Assembly: GCF_000762845.2 (NCBI RefSeq)
Contig: NZ_JRMQ02000001.1
Coordinates: 274,441 to 338,440 of the forward strand
Length of the DNA stretch: 64,000 nt
DNA from: Helicobacter japonicus
Lineage (GTDB): Bacteria; Campylobacterota; Campylobacteria; Campylobacterales; Helicobacteraceae
Direction of reading: 5' to 3'
Below, piece by piece: positions 19,582 through 27,794 of this stretch. The notes below the pieces were generated by a model. It saw only the letters and a program-made list of their open reading frames with translations, was not told the DNA's origin and made no database searches. How positions within the stretch are numbered: the stretch's first letter is position 1; the number at the start of each line of letters is the position of its first letter. The position numbers and the translations under genes were made by a program.

Positions 19582-19654
19582 TCTAAAATCTTTTATATAT
19601 TTTTAATAAAGATTCTTATGTTACAATACGCAAAACTATTTTTTAAGGAATCCT

Positions 19655-19984
19655 ATGGAATTTAAAGGAAAAAATAATTCTAGTCTTGCTACACCACTTT
19701 ATGCTAAAGACCTTGATGAAAATTTTTGCATTATTGATATGCGCTATCCCGAAGATTATGCTCTTTGCCACATTAAAGATTCATATCAACTGAACAATCC
19801 CTACGACATCTACGCCCTTATTAAAAAAAATCCAGATAAAAAATATGCCCTTGTGTGCTACTCCGGACATATGGCAAGTATTCTAGGCACAGAACTTGTG
19901 CAAGAAGGATTAAACAATGTTTATTTTTATGATGATGAATTCTACACACTTGAAGGAGCAAATATCACGCTTATCACCAAATAA
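19655..19984 (+). CDS. Single-domain rhodanese-like protein
   Basis: 109 residues, cytoplasmic. IIDMRYPEDYALCHIKDS matches the rhodanese entry motif and LVCYSGHMAS carries the active-site cysteine loop, so it could transfer sulfane sulfur. The loop is C-Y-S-G-H-M, of the short type. AAGGAATCCT gives the ribosome site; a TACAAT -10 box lies at 19622-19627. Confidence 0.85.
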   Translation: MEFKGKNNSSLATPLYAKDLDENFCIIDMRYPEDYALCHIKDSYQLNNPYDIYALIKKNPDKKYALVCYSGHMASILGTELVQEGLNNVYFYDDEFYTLEGANITLITK

Positions 19985-19987
19985 TGT

Positions 19988-19993
19988 TATAAT
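19988..19993 (+). promoter_or_regulatory. -10 box (TATAAT) before plsY
   Basis: A consensus TATAAT begins five bases after the stop of the rhodanese gene and 30 bases before the plsY ATG, so plsY-folB probably have their own start in addition to read-through. Confidence 0.6.
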
Positions 19994-20022
19994 TACCGAG
20001 TCAATACTCATAAAGGAAAAGA

Positions 20023-20697
20023 ATGGATTTTTTATCAGGTATGCTTTATGTTTTATCAAATATTAATGTGATTTTTTATTTCCTTGCCTTTATCATTGGG
20101 GGGATTCCATTTGGGTGGCTTTTAGTCAAAATACTCTACAAAGTAGATATTCGACAAATTGGCTCGGGTAGTATTGGAGCAACTAATGTCTATCGTGCAA
20201 TAAAAGAAAAAGACGAAAAAAAGGCAAAGATTCTATCCATTCTCACAATTATACTTGATGCAACAAAGGGCTTAATTATAGTAGCTATCGCTAAAATAAT
20301 GGGGCTTAGTTATGAAACACAATGGACAATCGCACTCTTAGCCATTATAGGACATTGTTACAGCCCATTTTTAGGATTTAAAGGTGGCAAGGGTGTGGCT
20401 ACTGCGATTGGTTCTGTGATTTTGCTTATCCCCATTGAGGGCATTTGTGGGCTTATCGTGTGGGGTATTGTGGGCAAAGTCTTTAAAATCTCATCGATTT
20501 CCTCACTCGTGGGTGTGCTAAGCGGTATCGTGCTCACTTTTGTTATCCCCTATATTTTACCATTGCCAGATAATATTTCAATTGTCGCACAGATTCATAC
20601 GCACACGCCTGTGGTGCTTATTGGGCTATTTATCATCTATACGCACATTCCTAATATCAAGCGACTTTTAAGCGGACAAGAAGGTAAAGTGCTGTGA
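20023..20697 (+). CDS. plsY: Glycerol-3-phosphate acyltransferase PlsY
   Basis: Membrane enzyme that acylates glycerol-3-phosphate from acyl-phosphate, the first step of phospholipid synthesis with PlsX. GGIPFGWLL, GSGSIGATNVYRA and GFKGGKGVATA are the three conserved motifs; five or so hydrophobic helices span 224 residues. RBS AAAGGAAAAG. Its last four bases overlap the GTG start of folB. Confidence 0.95.
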   Translation: MDFLSGMLYVLSNINVIFYFLAFIIGGIPFGWLLVKILYKVDIRQIGSGSIGATNVYRAIKEKDEKKAKILSILTIILDATKGLIIVAIAKIMGLSYETQWTIALLAIIGHCYSPFLGFKGGKGVATAIGSVILLIPIEGICGLIVWGIVGKVFKISSISSLVGVLSGIVLTFVIPYILPLPDNISIVAQIHTHTPVVLIGLFIIYTHIPNIKRLLSGQEGKVL

Positions 20698-21038
20698 GAG
20701 AATCTATCTCTCTGCACATTGAGAATCTCGCTATTAAAGCTATTATAGGCGTATTACCAGAAGAGCGATTAAAAGCACAAAACATCATCGTAGAAGCACA
20801 TATTACTTATGAATATGATAACACACACGATTACCTCAACTATGCACATATTTGTGAATATATCACTCAATGCCTACAAAATGGCACATATGAACTTTTA
20901 GAATCCGCCCTTACAGACATAGCAAATAAGCTTAAAAAGCATTTTGCGTGTATCACACATCTTACGCTTTGTATCAAAAAACCTGATATTCTCGCTCCTT
21001 GTGTAGTTGGTGCAAGTATTTCACGCGAATTTACTTAG
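20694..21038 (+). CDS. folB: Dihydroneopterin aldolase
   Basis: Folate biosynthesis enzyme of 114 residues. IENLAIKAIIGVLPEERLKAQ contains the conserved Glu, and the CxxLxxxKPDIL-type segment near the end (LCIKKPDILAPCVVGASI) is typical. The start is GTG overlapping the plsY stop by four bases (GTGA). The stop codon lies inside a hairpin shared with the convergent neighbour. Confidence 0.87.
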   Translation: MRESISLHIENLAIKAIIGVLPEERLKAQNIIVEAHITYEYDNTHDYLNYAHICEYITQCLQNGTYELLESALTDIANKLKKHFACITHLTLCIKKPDILAPCVVGASISREFT

Positions 21039-21062
21039 ATTCTATCCTATACAGAATCTAAG
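21034..21062. terminator. Bidirectional terminator made of CTTAGATTCT / AGAATCTAAG
   Basis: Perfect 10-base stem with a 9-base loop between convergent folB and the metallo-beta-lactamase-fold gene. The stop codons of both genes are inside the stems. The arms are the AGATTCT word in inverted orientation. Confidence 0.7.
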
Positions 21063-22098
21063 TAGTCTGCTCCCACCAACGCGTAGTGCTAATATCTTCC
21101 CAAAGTGGCAAAATTTCACCAATACGAGGTGTCAAAAGCAAAAATGGGTAATCTTTTTTTTCCAAATCATAGAGTGCGCAAAGAGATTCTAAGGGTTGTG
21201 CAAAATGATGAGGAGCAAGAGCAAACTTGCTATTATGAATAGGCATAAGCCTCTTGCATCTTATATCAATGGCAGCTTGTAGGGTTTGATGAGGAAAGAG
21301 ATGATTCTGCGCCCAGCGCATATTGTATTGTCCATTTTCAATAAAGGCAAAATCCATATTCTGAAACTGCTCTCCAATCACTCTAAAATGTCCGCCATAA
21401 CCACTATCACCGCTACAAAAAATATTTTTATATCCATTTCTTTCATCTCCACCTTGCACGACAAAACACGCCCATAAGCTTGTATTTTTATCAAAAAATG
21501 AACGTGCAGAATAATGTTTGCTTGGCAAACAATGAATCTTGAGATACTCAAAGCTAATATTTTCACCCCAATCTAGCTCCACAATATGATGAGAGCACAT
21601 ACCCCATTTACGCAATATCTTGCCTATGCCAAGTGGAACAATAATACATTTTATTTTATCCTTGAGAGCAAGAATACTTGCCTTACTCAAATGGTCGTAG
21701 TGATTATGAGTGATAATAAGATAATCAATACTGCCAAAATCACCTGCACTAAAAATATCAGCCCCATTAAATGCGCGAAACATATATGGCAGGGGTGAAG
21801 CATTGTCCCCAATTAGTGGGTCAAAAAGTATGCTTTTGCCATTAAGCCATAGCATATATGAAGAATGTCCAAACCACACAAAGCTATCTTGTGTAGGTAT
21901 ATTGCAAATATTACTTTTTATACTTGGTATAACAATATCTTTATGAGGGAGAAAAGATTCAAGCAAAAATCGTAGTATAGAATCTTCATAATGACTATAA
22001 GATTCTCTAATGCACTGCTCCTTAACACTATAATCCTTGCTCAAATCTATCGGGTTTGCTATATTATGATTTTTAACTTTATGAGATATTTTTGACAT
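21058..22098 (-). CDS. Metallo-beta-lactamase-fold hydrolase, NAPE-PLD/UlaG-like
   Basis: 346 residues. WFGHSSYMLWLNGKSILFDP and IITHNHYDHLS give the HxHxDH zinc motif; CSGDSGYGGHF and PIHNSKFAL supply later ligands. The layout is that of the N-acylphosphatidylethanolamine phospholipase D-like or UlaG-like branch, so the substrate could be a lipid or a lactone. No signal peptide is seen. Convergent with folB. Confidence 0.85.
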   Translation of the reverse strand: MSKISHKVKNHNIANPIDLSKDYSVKEQCIRESYSHYEDSILRFLLESFLPHKDIVIPSIKSNICNIPTQDSFVWFGHSSYMLWLNGKSILFDPLIGDNASPLPYMFRAFNGADIFSAGDFGSIDYLIITHNHYDHLSKASILALKDKIKCIIVPLGIGKILRKWGMCSHHIVELDWGENISFEYLKIHCLPSKHYSARSFFDKNTSLWACFVVQGGDERNGYKNIFCSGDSGYGGHFRVIGEQFQNMDFAFIENGQYNMRWAQNHLFPHQTLQAAIDIRCKRLMPIHNSKFALAPHHFAQPLESLCALYDLEKKDYPFLLLTPRIGEILPLWEDISTTRWWEQTT

Positions 22099-22217
22099 AG
22101 ATTCCTCTTACGCATTATATTTAATGTGATTATATCAAGTTTAAACCAAGCGCATAAATACATAAGGCTTCTATCAAAAGCGTTATATTATAAAAAGATG
22201 AATGCTCGTATATTACA

Positions 22218-22278
22218 CTATTCAAGCTATTTTTAAGCTGTTTTATTTTTATAATTTCATTGCTATTCAAGCTATTTT
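22218..22278. repeat. 16-bp direct repeat in the leader of the cytochrome c gene
   Basis: CTATTCAAGCTATTTT occurs at 22218-22233 and 22263-22278, start-to-start 45 bases apart. The second copy ends 16 bases before the start codon. It may be a binding site pair or a short duplication. Confidence 0.6.
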
Positions 22279-22294
22279 GCTATTAAGGAGGAAT

Positions 22295-22888
22295 ATGAAA
22301 ATGTTTGCGAAAATAATTTCGCTTATGGCGTTAGCATTTGTATGCACACAAGCAGGTGAAATGCTCTACGCTTCTAAGGTCAAATCGCTCTATAAAGGGG
22401 GTGATGATAAAGTTGTAGGTAGGCTTTTGCCAACAGCCAAAGTTGAGGTGCTAGAGCGCAAGGATAATAAAGTGCTTTTGCGTATCAAAGGATATACGCA
22501 AGTAGGTTCTCAAGTAGCCTTATATTTTGCACCCAATCGGCGGATTCTTAATGCTGGATTTTCTAAAAATGCTGGAGTGGCTTTTAAAAATATAGAAACT
22601 TTTAAGGAAAGCGAAACAAAGCAAGAATGGGAACTTGCTAGTGTAGATTTATGGAGTGATGATAAAGATTTAGTTCAAAGTGTTGAACCGCTTTTTAAAG
22701 AAGCACAAGAACTTTTTGCAAACTGCTCTATTTGCCACGCCTTACACCCACCAAAAGAATTCAGCGCAAATGCGTGGCCAAGTGTTGTAAAATCAATGAA
22801 AAGTCGTGTTGGGTATGATAGCAATCAAGAATATTTAGTATCCCAATACCTCCAAAAAAATGCCAAAGATATGCCAAAGGAGAAATAA
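22295..22888 (+). CDS. Periplasmic monohaem cytochrome c, partner of the TorA-type reductase
   Basis: 197 residues. The start at 22295 follows TTAAGGAGG. A signal peptide (MKMFAKIISLMALAFVCTQA) precedes a domain of unknown fold, then C144-x2-C147-H148, the single haem c motif, near the C-terminus. It overlaps torA by one base (TAATG). Similar cytochrome c/reductase pairs exist in Campylobacter (Cj0265c/Cj0264c) and probably deliver electrons to the molybdoenzyme. A multihaem TorC is not seen. Confidence 0.88.
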   Translation: MKMFAKIISLMALAFVCTQAGEMLYASKVKSLYKGGDDKVVGRLLPTAKVEVLERKDNKVLLRIKGYTQVGSQVALYFAPNRRILNAGFSKNAGVAFKNIETFKESETKQEWELASVDLWSDDKDLVQSVEPLFKEAQELFANCSICHALHPPKEFSANAWPSVVKSMKSRVGYDSNQEYLVSQYLQKNAKDMPKEK

Positions 22889-25374
22889 TGAATATGCTTA
22901 GTAGAAGACAAGTGCTCCAAGCGATGGGGAAAGGTTTAGCAATATTTGCCCTTGTGCCTTTTGTAGGTTGTGATAACGAAAGCAAAAAAGCAGTTATAGA
23001 ATCTGGTGTGAAAAGCTTTAGTGAAAATCTTGTGTTTGATGGAGAAGTGATTACAGGCGCACATTGGGGAGTTCTTAAGGCTAAAATTAAAGATGGCAAA
23101 GTTGTTTCAAGCTCAAATGCGCTAAAAAACTCTGTGTCTAATCCGCTTCACAGCACAATTCCTGATTTGATTTATGCGCCTACACGTGTTAAATATCCTA
23201 TGGTGAGAAAATCTTACCTTGAGAATCCTGCAAATCCAAAACCTGAATTGCGTGGTAGCGATGAGTGGGTAAAAGTGAGTTATGAAGATGCGATTAAGCT
23301 TATTGCTAAGGAGCTTAAAGCTACTTATAAGCAAAAGGGTAAAGAGGGTGTCTTTGCTGGAAGCTATGGCTGGAAAAGTAGCGGTAACTTGCATAATGCT
23401 AGAATCTTATTGCAACGCTTTATGGGTATGGCAGGTGGCTATGTGGGTGTAAGTGGGGATTATTCTACCGGTGCTTCACAAGTTATTATGCCTTATGTAG
23501 TGGGAAGTATTGAAGTATATGAGCAACAAACTTCTTTTTCTTCTGTGCTTAACAATACACAAGTGATTGTTATTTGGGGTGCTGACCCTATGATAACTTT
23601 ACGCAATGCTTGGACACTTAATGAGGGCACAGGGCTTGACTTTTTTGAACAACTCAAAAAATCTGGCAAACATATCATTAGTATCGACCCAGTGCGAAAT
23701 ATGAGTTGTGATTATTTGGGTGCAGAGTGGATTGCTCCATTACCAAACACTGATGTCGCACTAATGCTTGGCATAATGCACACTATGCTTAAAACTAACC
23801 AATATGATAAGGGATTCTTAGAAGATTACACAACAGGATTTGAACAATTCAAATCTTATCTTTTAGGTGAGAGTGATGGCATAGCAAAAGATGCTACTTG
23901 GGCTTCTAAAATCTGTGGTATCCCTGCTCAAAAAATAGAATCTTTAGCAAAATTATTCTTCACAAATCGCACGATGCTAATGTCAGGCTGGGGAATGCAA
24001 CGCGCTCATCACGGCGAACAAACTCATTGGGCTTTAGTAACCCTAGCGTGTATGATAGGACAAATTGGCTTACCCGGAGGAGGCTTTGGGCTATCGTATC
24101 ATTACAGCAATGGTGGCTCTCCCACAGCAACTGCTCCTGTGGTTGGTGGTATTAATCTCGGTAATGCTGAAAGTGGTGGTGCAGAATGGCTTATGCAAGG
24201 AAGTGCGCATAACTTCCCACTTGCTCGCATTTCTGATGCGCTTCTCAATCCAGGTAAAACTATCCAACACAATGGAAAAAATATCACCTACACAGATATT
24301 GATTTTATTTATTGGGCTGGAGGCAATCCGCTCGTGCATCATCAAGATACAAACACATTTATCAAAGCGTGGCGAAAACCTCGCACAATCGTTGTAAATG
24401 AGATTTATTGGACACCTACTGCACGCCTTGCCGACATTGTCCTACCCATTACTACAAGTTATGAACGCAACGATATTTCAATGAGTGGCGATTACTCAAA
24501 CTTGCATATTGTGCCAATGAAACAGCTCGTAGAAAAACAATTTGAATCTGTTGATGATTACAAAGTGTTTTGCGATTTGGCAAAGGAATTTGGCATTTAT
24601 GATAAATTTAGCGAAGGTAAAAGCGAAATGCAATGGTTAAAAGAATTTTATGACCAAGCATTAAAACAAGCGCAAGGGCTTATGGTTACAATGCCTGATT
24701 TTGAAAGTTTTTGGGAAGCAAATGAACCATTGAAGTTTGAGATTCCAAGTGAATCTGAAGAGTTTGTGCGTTATGCAGAATTCCGCGAAGACCCTATTCT
24801 CAATCCACTCGGCACAGATTCAGGATTAATTGAAATATATTCTCAAAAAATTGCAAGTTATAATTATGCAGATTGTCCTCCGCACCCAACTTGGCTTGAG
24901 CCTATTGAATGGCTAGGTATGGAGAATAAACCTGCAGAATTTGCACTTATCACTTCTCACCCTGCATTACGTTTGCACTCTCAATGTGCAAACACCTCAT
25001 TGCGAAAAGATTATGCGATTGCCGATAAAGAACCCATTTGGATAAATACCAAAGACGCAGCAAACAAGGGAATTAAAACCGGAGATGTGGTCAAGGTAAG
25101 CAATAAACGCGGTTCTGTCCTCGCAGGTGCTTTCGTAACAGATGCAATTAAGCAAGGTGTAGTGAGATTATGTGAAGGAGCGTGGTATGACCCTGAAGTC
25201 AAAGGACAAATTGGTAGCACTTGTAAAAATGGTTCGGCAAATGTGCTAACCATTGACTTGCCCACTTCTCCTCTTGCAAATGGCAATATTGCTCATACAG
25301 GACTTGTCAATATTGAGAAATTTAGTGGCGAATTAAAAGATGTGTGTGTCTTTGAAGCCCCACAAGGCGCATAA
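22888..25374 (+). CDS. torA: TMAO/DMSO/biotin-sulfoxide reductase-type molybdoenzyme (TorA/BisC)
   Basis: 828 residues, DMSO reductase family with bis-MGD cofactor. The Tat signal SRRQVLQAMGKGLAIF (R6-R7) precedes a hydrophobic stretch ending in VGC. GDYSTGASQ contains S193, the expected serine Mo ligand of this subfamily. No [4Fe-4S] cysteines precede it, as in TorA. The substrate (TMAO, DMSO or methionine/biotin sulfoxide) cannot be told from sequence. A strong terminator follows. Confidence 0.88.
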   Translation: MNMLSRRQVLQAMGKGLAIFALVPFVGCDNESKKAVIESGVKSFSENLVFDGEVITGAHWGVLKAKIKDGKVVSSSNALKNSVSNPLHSTIPDLIYAPTRVKYPMVRKSYLENPANPKPELRGSDEWVKVSYEDAIKLIAKELKATYKQKGKEGVFAGSYGWKSSGNLHNARILLQRFMGMAGGYVGVSGDYSTGASQVIMPYVVGSIEVYEQQTSFSSVLNNTQVIVIWGADPMITLRNAWTLNEGTGLDFFEQLKKSGKHIISIDPVRNMSCDYLGAEWIAPLPNTDVALMLGIMHTMLKTNQYDKGFLEDYTTGFEQFKSYLLGESDGIAKDATWASKICGIPAQKIESLAKLFFTNRTMLMSGWGMQRAHHGEQTHWALVTLACMIGQIGLPGGGFGLSYHYSNGGSPTATAPVVGGINLGNAESGGAEWLMQGSAHNFPLARISDALLNPGKTIQHNGKNITYTDIDFIYWAGGNPLVHHQDTNTFIKAWRKPRTIVVNEIYWTPTARLADIVLPITTSYERNDISMSGDYSNLHIVPMKQLVEKQFESVDDYKVFCDLAKEFGIYDKFSEGKSEMQWLKEFYDQALKQAQGLMVTMPDFESFWEANEPLKFEIPSESEEFVRYAEFREDPILNPLGTDSGLIEIYSQKIASYNYADCPPHPTWLEPIEWLGMENKPAEFALITSHPALRLHSQCANTSLRKDYAIADKEPIWINTKDAANKGIKTGDVVKVSNKRGSVLAGAFVTDAIKQGVVRLCEGAWYDPEVKGQIGSTCKNGSANVLTIDLPTSPLANGNIAHTGLVNIEKFSGELKDVCVFEAPQGA

Positions 25375-25402
25375 ACATCATTTATAAATTCTTTATTTCC
25401 TT

Positions 25403-25432
25403 ATATTCCTACTCTTCAAAGGGTAGGAATAT
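25403..25432 (+). terminator. Rho-independent terminator after torA
   Basis: 10-base stem ATATTCCTAC / GTAGGAATAT with a 10-base loop, followed by CTTTGTTTTTCTTCTT. Confidence 0.8.
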
Positions 25433-25502
25433 CTTTGTTTTTCTTCTTGTAATACTCAATCATTTATTTATCGTGGAATACTTACATAAACTTAATTTAA
25501 AG

Positions 25503-25748
25503 CTACAAACCTTCAAAGAAACTTTGTATATTCACTTCTAAAGCTTGAGCGATTTTAAGCAAATGCTCTATATTAAAATGCTGCCTTTTGTGGTAGATTT
25601 CAGCACAAGATACAACGCTGACTGATTTATGCCCTATGGCTAAGGAGAGTTCAAGCTGTGTCAAGCCCCTTAACTCCCTTGCTTTTTTGACATTTAAGCC
25701 TATGATTCTATACGCATTGTCTATATATTTATCTTGTATTTTTTTCAT
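25503..25748 (-). CDS. XRE-family transcriptional regulator
   Basis: 81 residues, a bare HTH: KKARELRGLTQLELSLAIGH, then a recognition helix region VSVVSCAEIYHKR, then FNIEHLLKIAQALEVNIQSFF. No ribosome site precedes the ATG; instead an operator-like copy (25754-25771) begins six bases upstream, so repressor binding could block initiation. Divergent from the cysteine-cluster gene, and probably the control gene of the island that follows. Confidence 0.87.
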   Translation of the reverse strand: MKKIQDKYIDNAYRIIGLNVKKARELRGLTQLELSLAIGHKSVSVVSCAEIYHKRQHFNIEHLLKIAQALEVNIQSFFEGL

Positions 25749-25753
25749 TTTTT

Positions 25754-25771
25754 AACTTGTTATAATAAGGT
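25754..25771. promoter_or_regulatory. Operator-like half, copy 1
   Basis: AACTTGTTATAATAAGGT, differing by one base from the centre of copy 2 (25801-25828). It lies over the translation start region of the XRE gene and embeds TATAAT on the plus strand, as a repressor-controlled -10 box would. Confidence 0.65.
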
Positions 25772-25800
25772 AAGTTTTATTTTAATTTGATAGAATGTGT

Positions 25801-25828
25801 TTATCAACTTGTTATAACAAGGTGATAA
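25801..25828. promoter_or_regulatory. 28-bp near-perfect palindrome, operator copy 2
   Basis: The sequence from TTATCA to TGATAA is palindromic apart from one mismatched pair, with a perfect centre CTTGTTATAACAAG. It lies 22 bases before the TTG start of the cysteine-cluster gene. Arrangement with copy 1 in the divergent gap is typical of XRE autoregulation. Confidence 0.75.
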
Positions 25829-25850
25829 ATTAAAAGAGGACAAATAAATT

Positions 25851-26126
25851 TTGATAACAAATAGTTTTCCTTGCACAAATTGTGGTGTGTGTTGTAAAAA
25901 TATTGGCGGTATTAAAGAGCTAAAATCTTTTGATTTAGGCAATGGAATCTGTAAATATTTAGACATTCAAAACAATTTATGCAGGATTTATCAGAATCGT
26001 CCAGACATTTGTAGGGTTGATGTGATGTTTGAAAGAGTATATTTTAAGCATTGCACCAAAGAGGCATTCTATAAGATCAATATGCAATCTTGCAAAATAT
26101 TGCAAGAAAAAGAGCGTATAGATTAG
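25851..26126 (+). CDS. YkgJ-family cysteine-cluster protein
   Basis: 91 residues starting at TTG with AAGAGGA ten bases upstream. FPCTNCGVCCKNIGG followed by CKYLD, CRIYQNRPDICR is the YkgJ (UPF0153-like) zinc/iron-binding cluster. Function of the family is unknown, perhaps Fe-S or metal handling. It is the first plus-strand gene of the 25.5-29.5 kb island, separated from the next by a small hairpin. Confidence 0.78.
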   Translation: MITNSFPCTNCGVCCKNIGGIKELKSFDLGNGICKYLDIQNNLCRIYQNRPDICRVDVMFERVYFKHCTKEAFYKINMQSCKILQEKERID

Positions 26127-26132
26127 AAATGT

Positions 26133-26151
26133 AGAATCCTGTTTGGATTCT
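26133..26151 (+). terminator. Small hairpin AGAATCC / GGATTCT
   Basis: 7-base perfect stem with a 5-base loop, followed by an A/T-rich run, between the cysteine-cluster gene and the glycine-zipper gene. It may attenuate transcription into the island. Confidence 0.5.
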
Positions 26152-26184
26152 TAAATAAAAAATAAAAACTTATAAGGAGGCAAT

Positions 26185-27204
26185 ATGCCATTACCATTGA
26201 TACCTATTGCAGTAGCAGGAGGGACTTTATTAAGCGTTATATTTGCAGGAAAAAAGGGAAAAGAGGCTTACGACAATTACAAAAAAGCTGGAGAGTTAGT
26301 CAATCAAGCGACAGAAAACTATAATAAAGCCGAAAGCGCACTCAAAAAGGCGCAAGAAAATGTTGCAGATGAGTTTGATGAACTAGGATTTCTACAAAAA
26401 TCCATCATTGAAAATAGCCTTGAGCGATATAAGAATCTTATAGACCAACTAGATATTAAAGATTCTAAGGAACTTCAAGAAATCATCGGAAAAGAAACTA
26501 TTGAGAATATCGCACAAATAGAACAAGTCATCACAGCCTTAAAATCCGCATTAAGCGGAATCGTAGCTGGTGGATTCGCTGGAAGTATGGCTGGGTTTGG
26601 TGCAGTAGGTGGAGTGGGACTGCTCGCGACTGCTGGGACAGGCACAGCGATTAGCACACTCTCTGGTGCCGCTGCGACAAATGCAACTCTAGCGTGGCTA
26701 GGCGGCGGGACACTCGCAAGTGGTGGGCTAGGTATTGCTGGGGGAATGTGGGTGCTAGGTGGAATCGTAGCCGCGCCTCTTGTGGCGATTACTAGCATTG
26801 TGATTGCAATGTTTTCAGAAGGCAAATTAAATGATGCACGTGCCTATTCGGATTCCTTTAAAGCACTTGTAGAAGCAGTAAAAGGTGAGCAATTATCTTG
26901 GAAAGAGATGATGAGCAAAATTAAAGAAAAGGCAAAAATACTTCAAGAAACAGATGTTTCTTTGAAGTCTCAAATAGACAAGGTTTTTACTGCCTTTGTG
27001 CAAAAAGGTAATAGCGTAAGCAAATGGGAAACAAAAGAGCAAGAAAATCTAAAATCAATGATGAATCTTGCAGACATAATTGTCAATACCATTAATGCGC
27101 CCCTAATGAACGATGAAGACCCATTAACGCAAAAGATAATGGCACACCAAGCAAAAAGCAAGAAGTTGATTGAAGAAATCAACGAAAAATGGGGAGAGAA
27201 ATAA
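26185..27204 (+). CDS. Glycine-zipper membrane protein flanked by coiled coils
   Basis: 339 residues, no family I can name. After a short hydrophobic N-terminus, residues 25-120 are helical and charged (coiled coil likely). Residues 124-210 are strikingly rich in Gly and Ala (AGGFAGSMAGFGAVGGVG, then WLGGGTLASGGLGIAGGMWV), predicted to insert in membrane or form a pore-like zipper. A further charged helix ends the protein. ATAAGGAGG gives a strong ribosome site. The layout recalls pore-forming proteins (colicin/ApoL-like) but that is analogy. Confidence 0.75.
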   Translation: MPLPLIPIAVAGGTLLSVIFAGKKGKEAYDNYKKAGELVNQATENYNKAESALKKAQENVADEFDELGFLQKSIIENSLERYKNLIDQLDIKDSKELQEIIGKETIENIAQIEQVITALKSALSGIVAGGFAGSMAGFGAVGGVGLLATAGTGTAISTLSGAAATNATLAWLGGGTLASGGLGIAGGMWVLGGIVAAPLVAITSIVIAMFSEGKLNDARAYSDSFKALVEAVKGEQLSWKEMMSKIKEKAKILQETDVSLKSQIDKVFTAFVQKGNSVSKWETKEQENLKSMMNLADIIVNTINAPLMNDEDPLTQKIMAHQAKSKKLIEEINEKWGEK

Positions 27205-27227
27205 AAGTCAAAATTTAAGGAATGAGA

Positions 27228-27737
27228 ATGTTGGATAAAATAAAAAAGTTAGGACTTAAGGTAAAATGTGGTATTGGTTGGCACAATGGAACATATGCAC
27301 ACATAGCAGGTGAGCCACAATGTTTTTTCGCAAAAACATGTCCTGATTGCGGCAAGTATATTACAGAAAAAAGACACAAATACGGGGAATGGTTTTACCC
27401 ATATCAAGATCGTTGTGAGCAAGTTCGTGAGTGTGTATATTGTCAAGACAAAAAGACAAGAACAGAACATCAATTTGCTCAATGGGAATATTATGAATTC
27501 GGTAAATGCAATCAAATAAGGGAATGTATTCGTTGCCATAAAAAAGAGACTAGAGTTGAACACGATTATCAAGAACACCACAAAGATAGTCAATGCAGGA
27601 TAATAAAAGTTTGCACTCGCTGCAAAGATGAGCAGCTAGGCAGCATAGAACATAACTGGGTTAAAATTCCATTCAGCAATAACGATTTGAAAGTTTCTGG
27701 TAAAAGAAAATGTAGAGATTGTGGATATATTGGATAA
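27228..27737 (+). CDS. Protein of tandem CxxC repeats (zinc-ribbon-like)
   Basis: 169 residues. The start at 27228 has AAGGA at a proper 6-base spacing; the ATG six bases earlier has none. Units CPDCGKY, CVYCQDKK, CIRCHKKE and CTRCKDE each lead to a His after 7-9 residues (RHKYG, EHQFA, EHDYQ, EHNW), with a final CRDCGYIG. Units begin about 30-35 residues apart, so it probably binds several zinc ions as a scaffold or nucleic-acid-binding module. No known family is recognised. Confidence 0.7.
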   Translation: MLDKIKKLGLKVKCGIGWHNGTYAHIAGEPQCFFAKTCPDCGKYITEKRHKYGEWFYPYQDRCEQVRECVYCQDKKTRTEHQFAQWEYYEFGKCNQIRECIRCHKKETRVEHDYQEHHKDSQCRIIKVCTRCKDEQLGSIEHNWVKIPFSNNDLKVSGKRKCRDCGYIG

Positions 27738-27747
27738 ATAAACCGCT

Positions 27748-27776
27748 ATCCTAGCCTTAATCCACTAGGCTAGGAT
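27748..27776 (+). terminator. Hairpin between the CxxC-repeat and HNH genes
   Basis: Perfect 10-base stem ATCCTAGCCT / AGGCTAGGAT with a 9-base loop, 18 bases before the HNH gene start and followed by TCTTAAAA. It could terminate or attenuate, lowering expression of the last gene relative to the first ones. Confidence 0.6.
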
Positions 27777-27794
27777 TCTTAAAAAGGAGAGAAA

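Larger units (their letters stand above)
18968..19654. other. 690-bp stretch with only small or decayed coding remnants
   Basis: No full-length gene is visible between ppk2 and the rhodanese gene. It holds a hairpin, a 48-codon exported frame on the minus strand, a long imperfect inverted repeat and a 63-codon frame without a good start. The two small frames lie on the same strand and may be what remains of a lost mobile or conjugative segment. Confidence 0.6.

Noticed and set aside
26475..26825. 116-codon frame on the minus strand inside the glycine-zipper gene
   Set aside because: It is a by-product of the glycine-rich codons, giving a Pro/Ala-rich antisense frame with no start signals.
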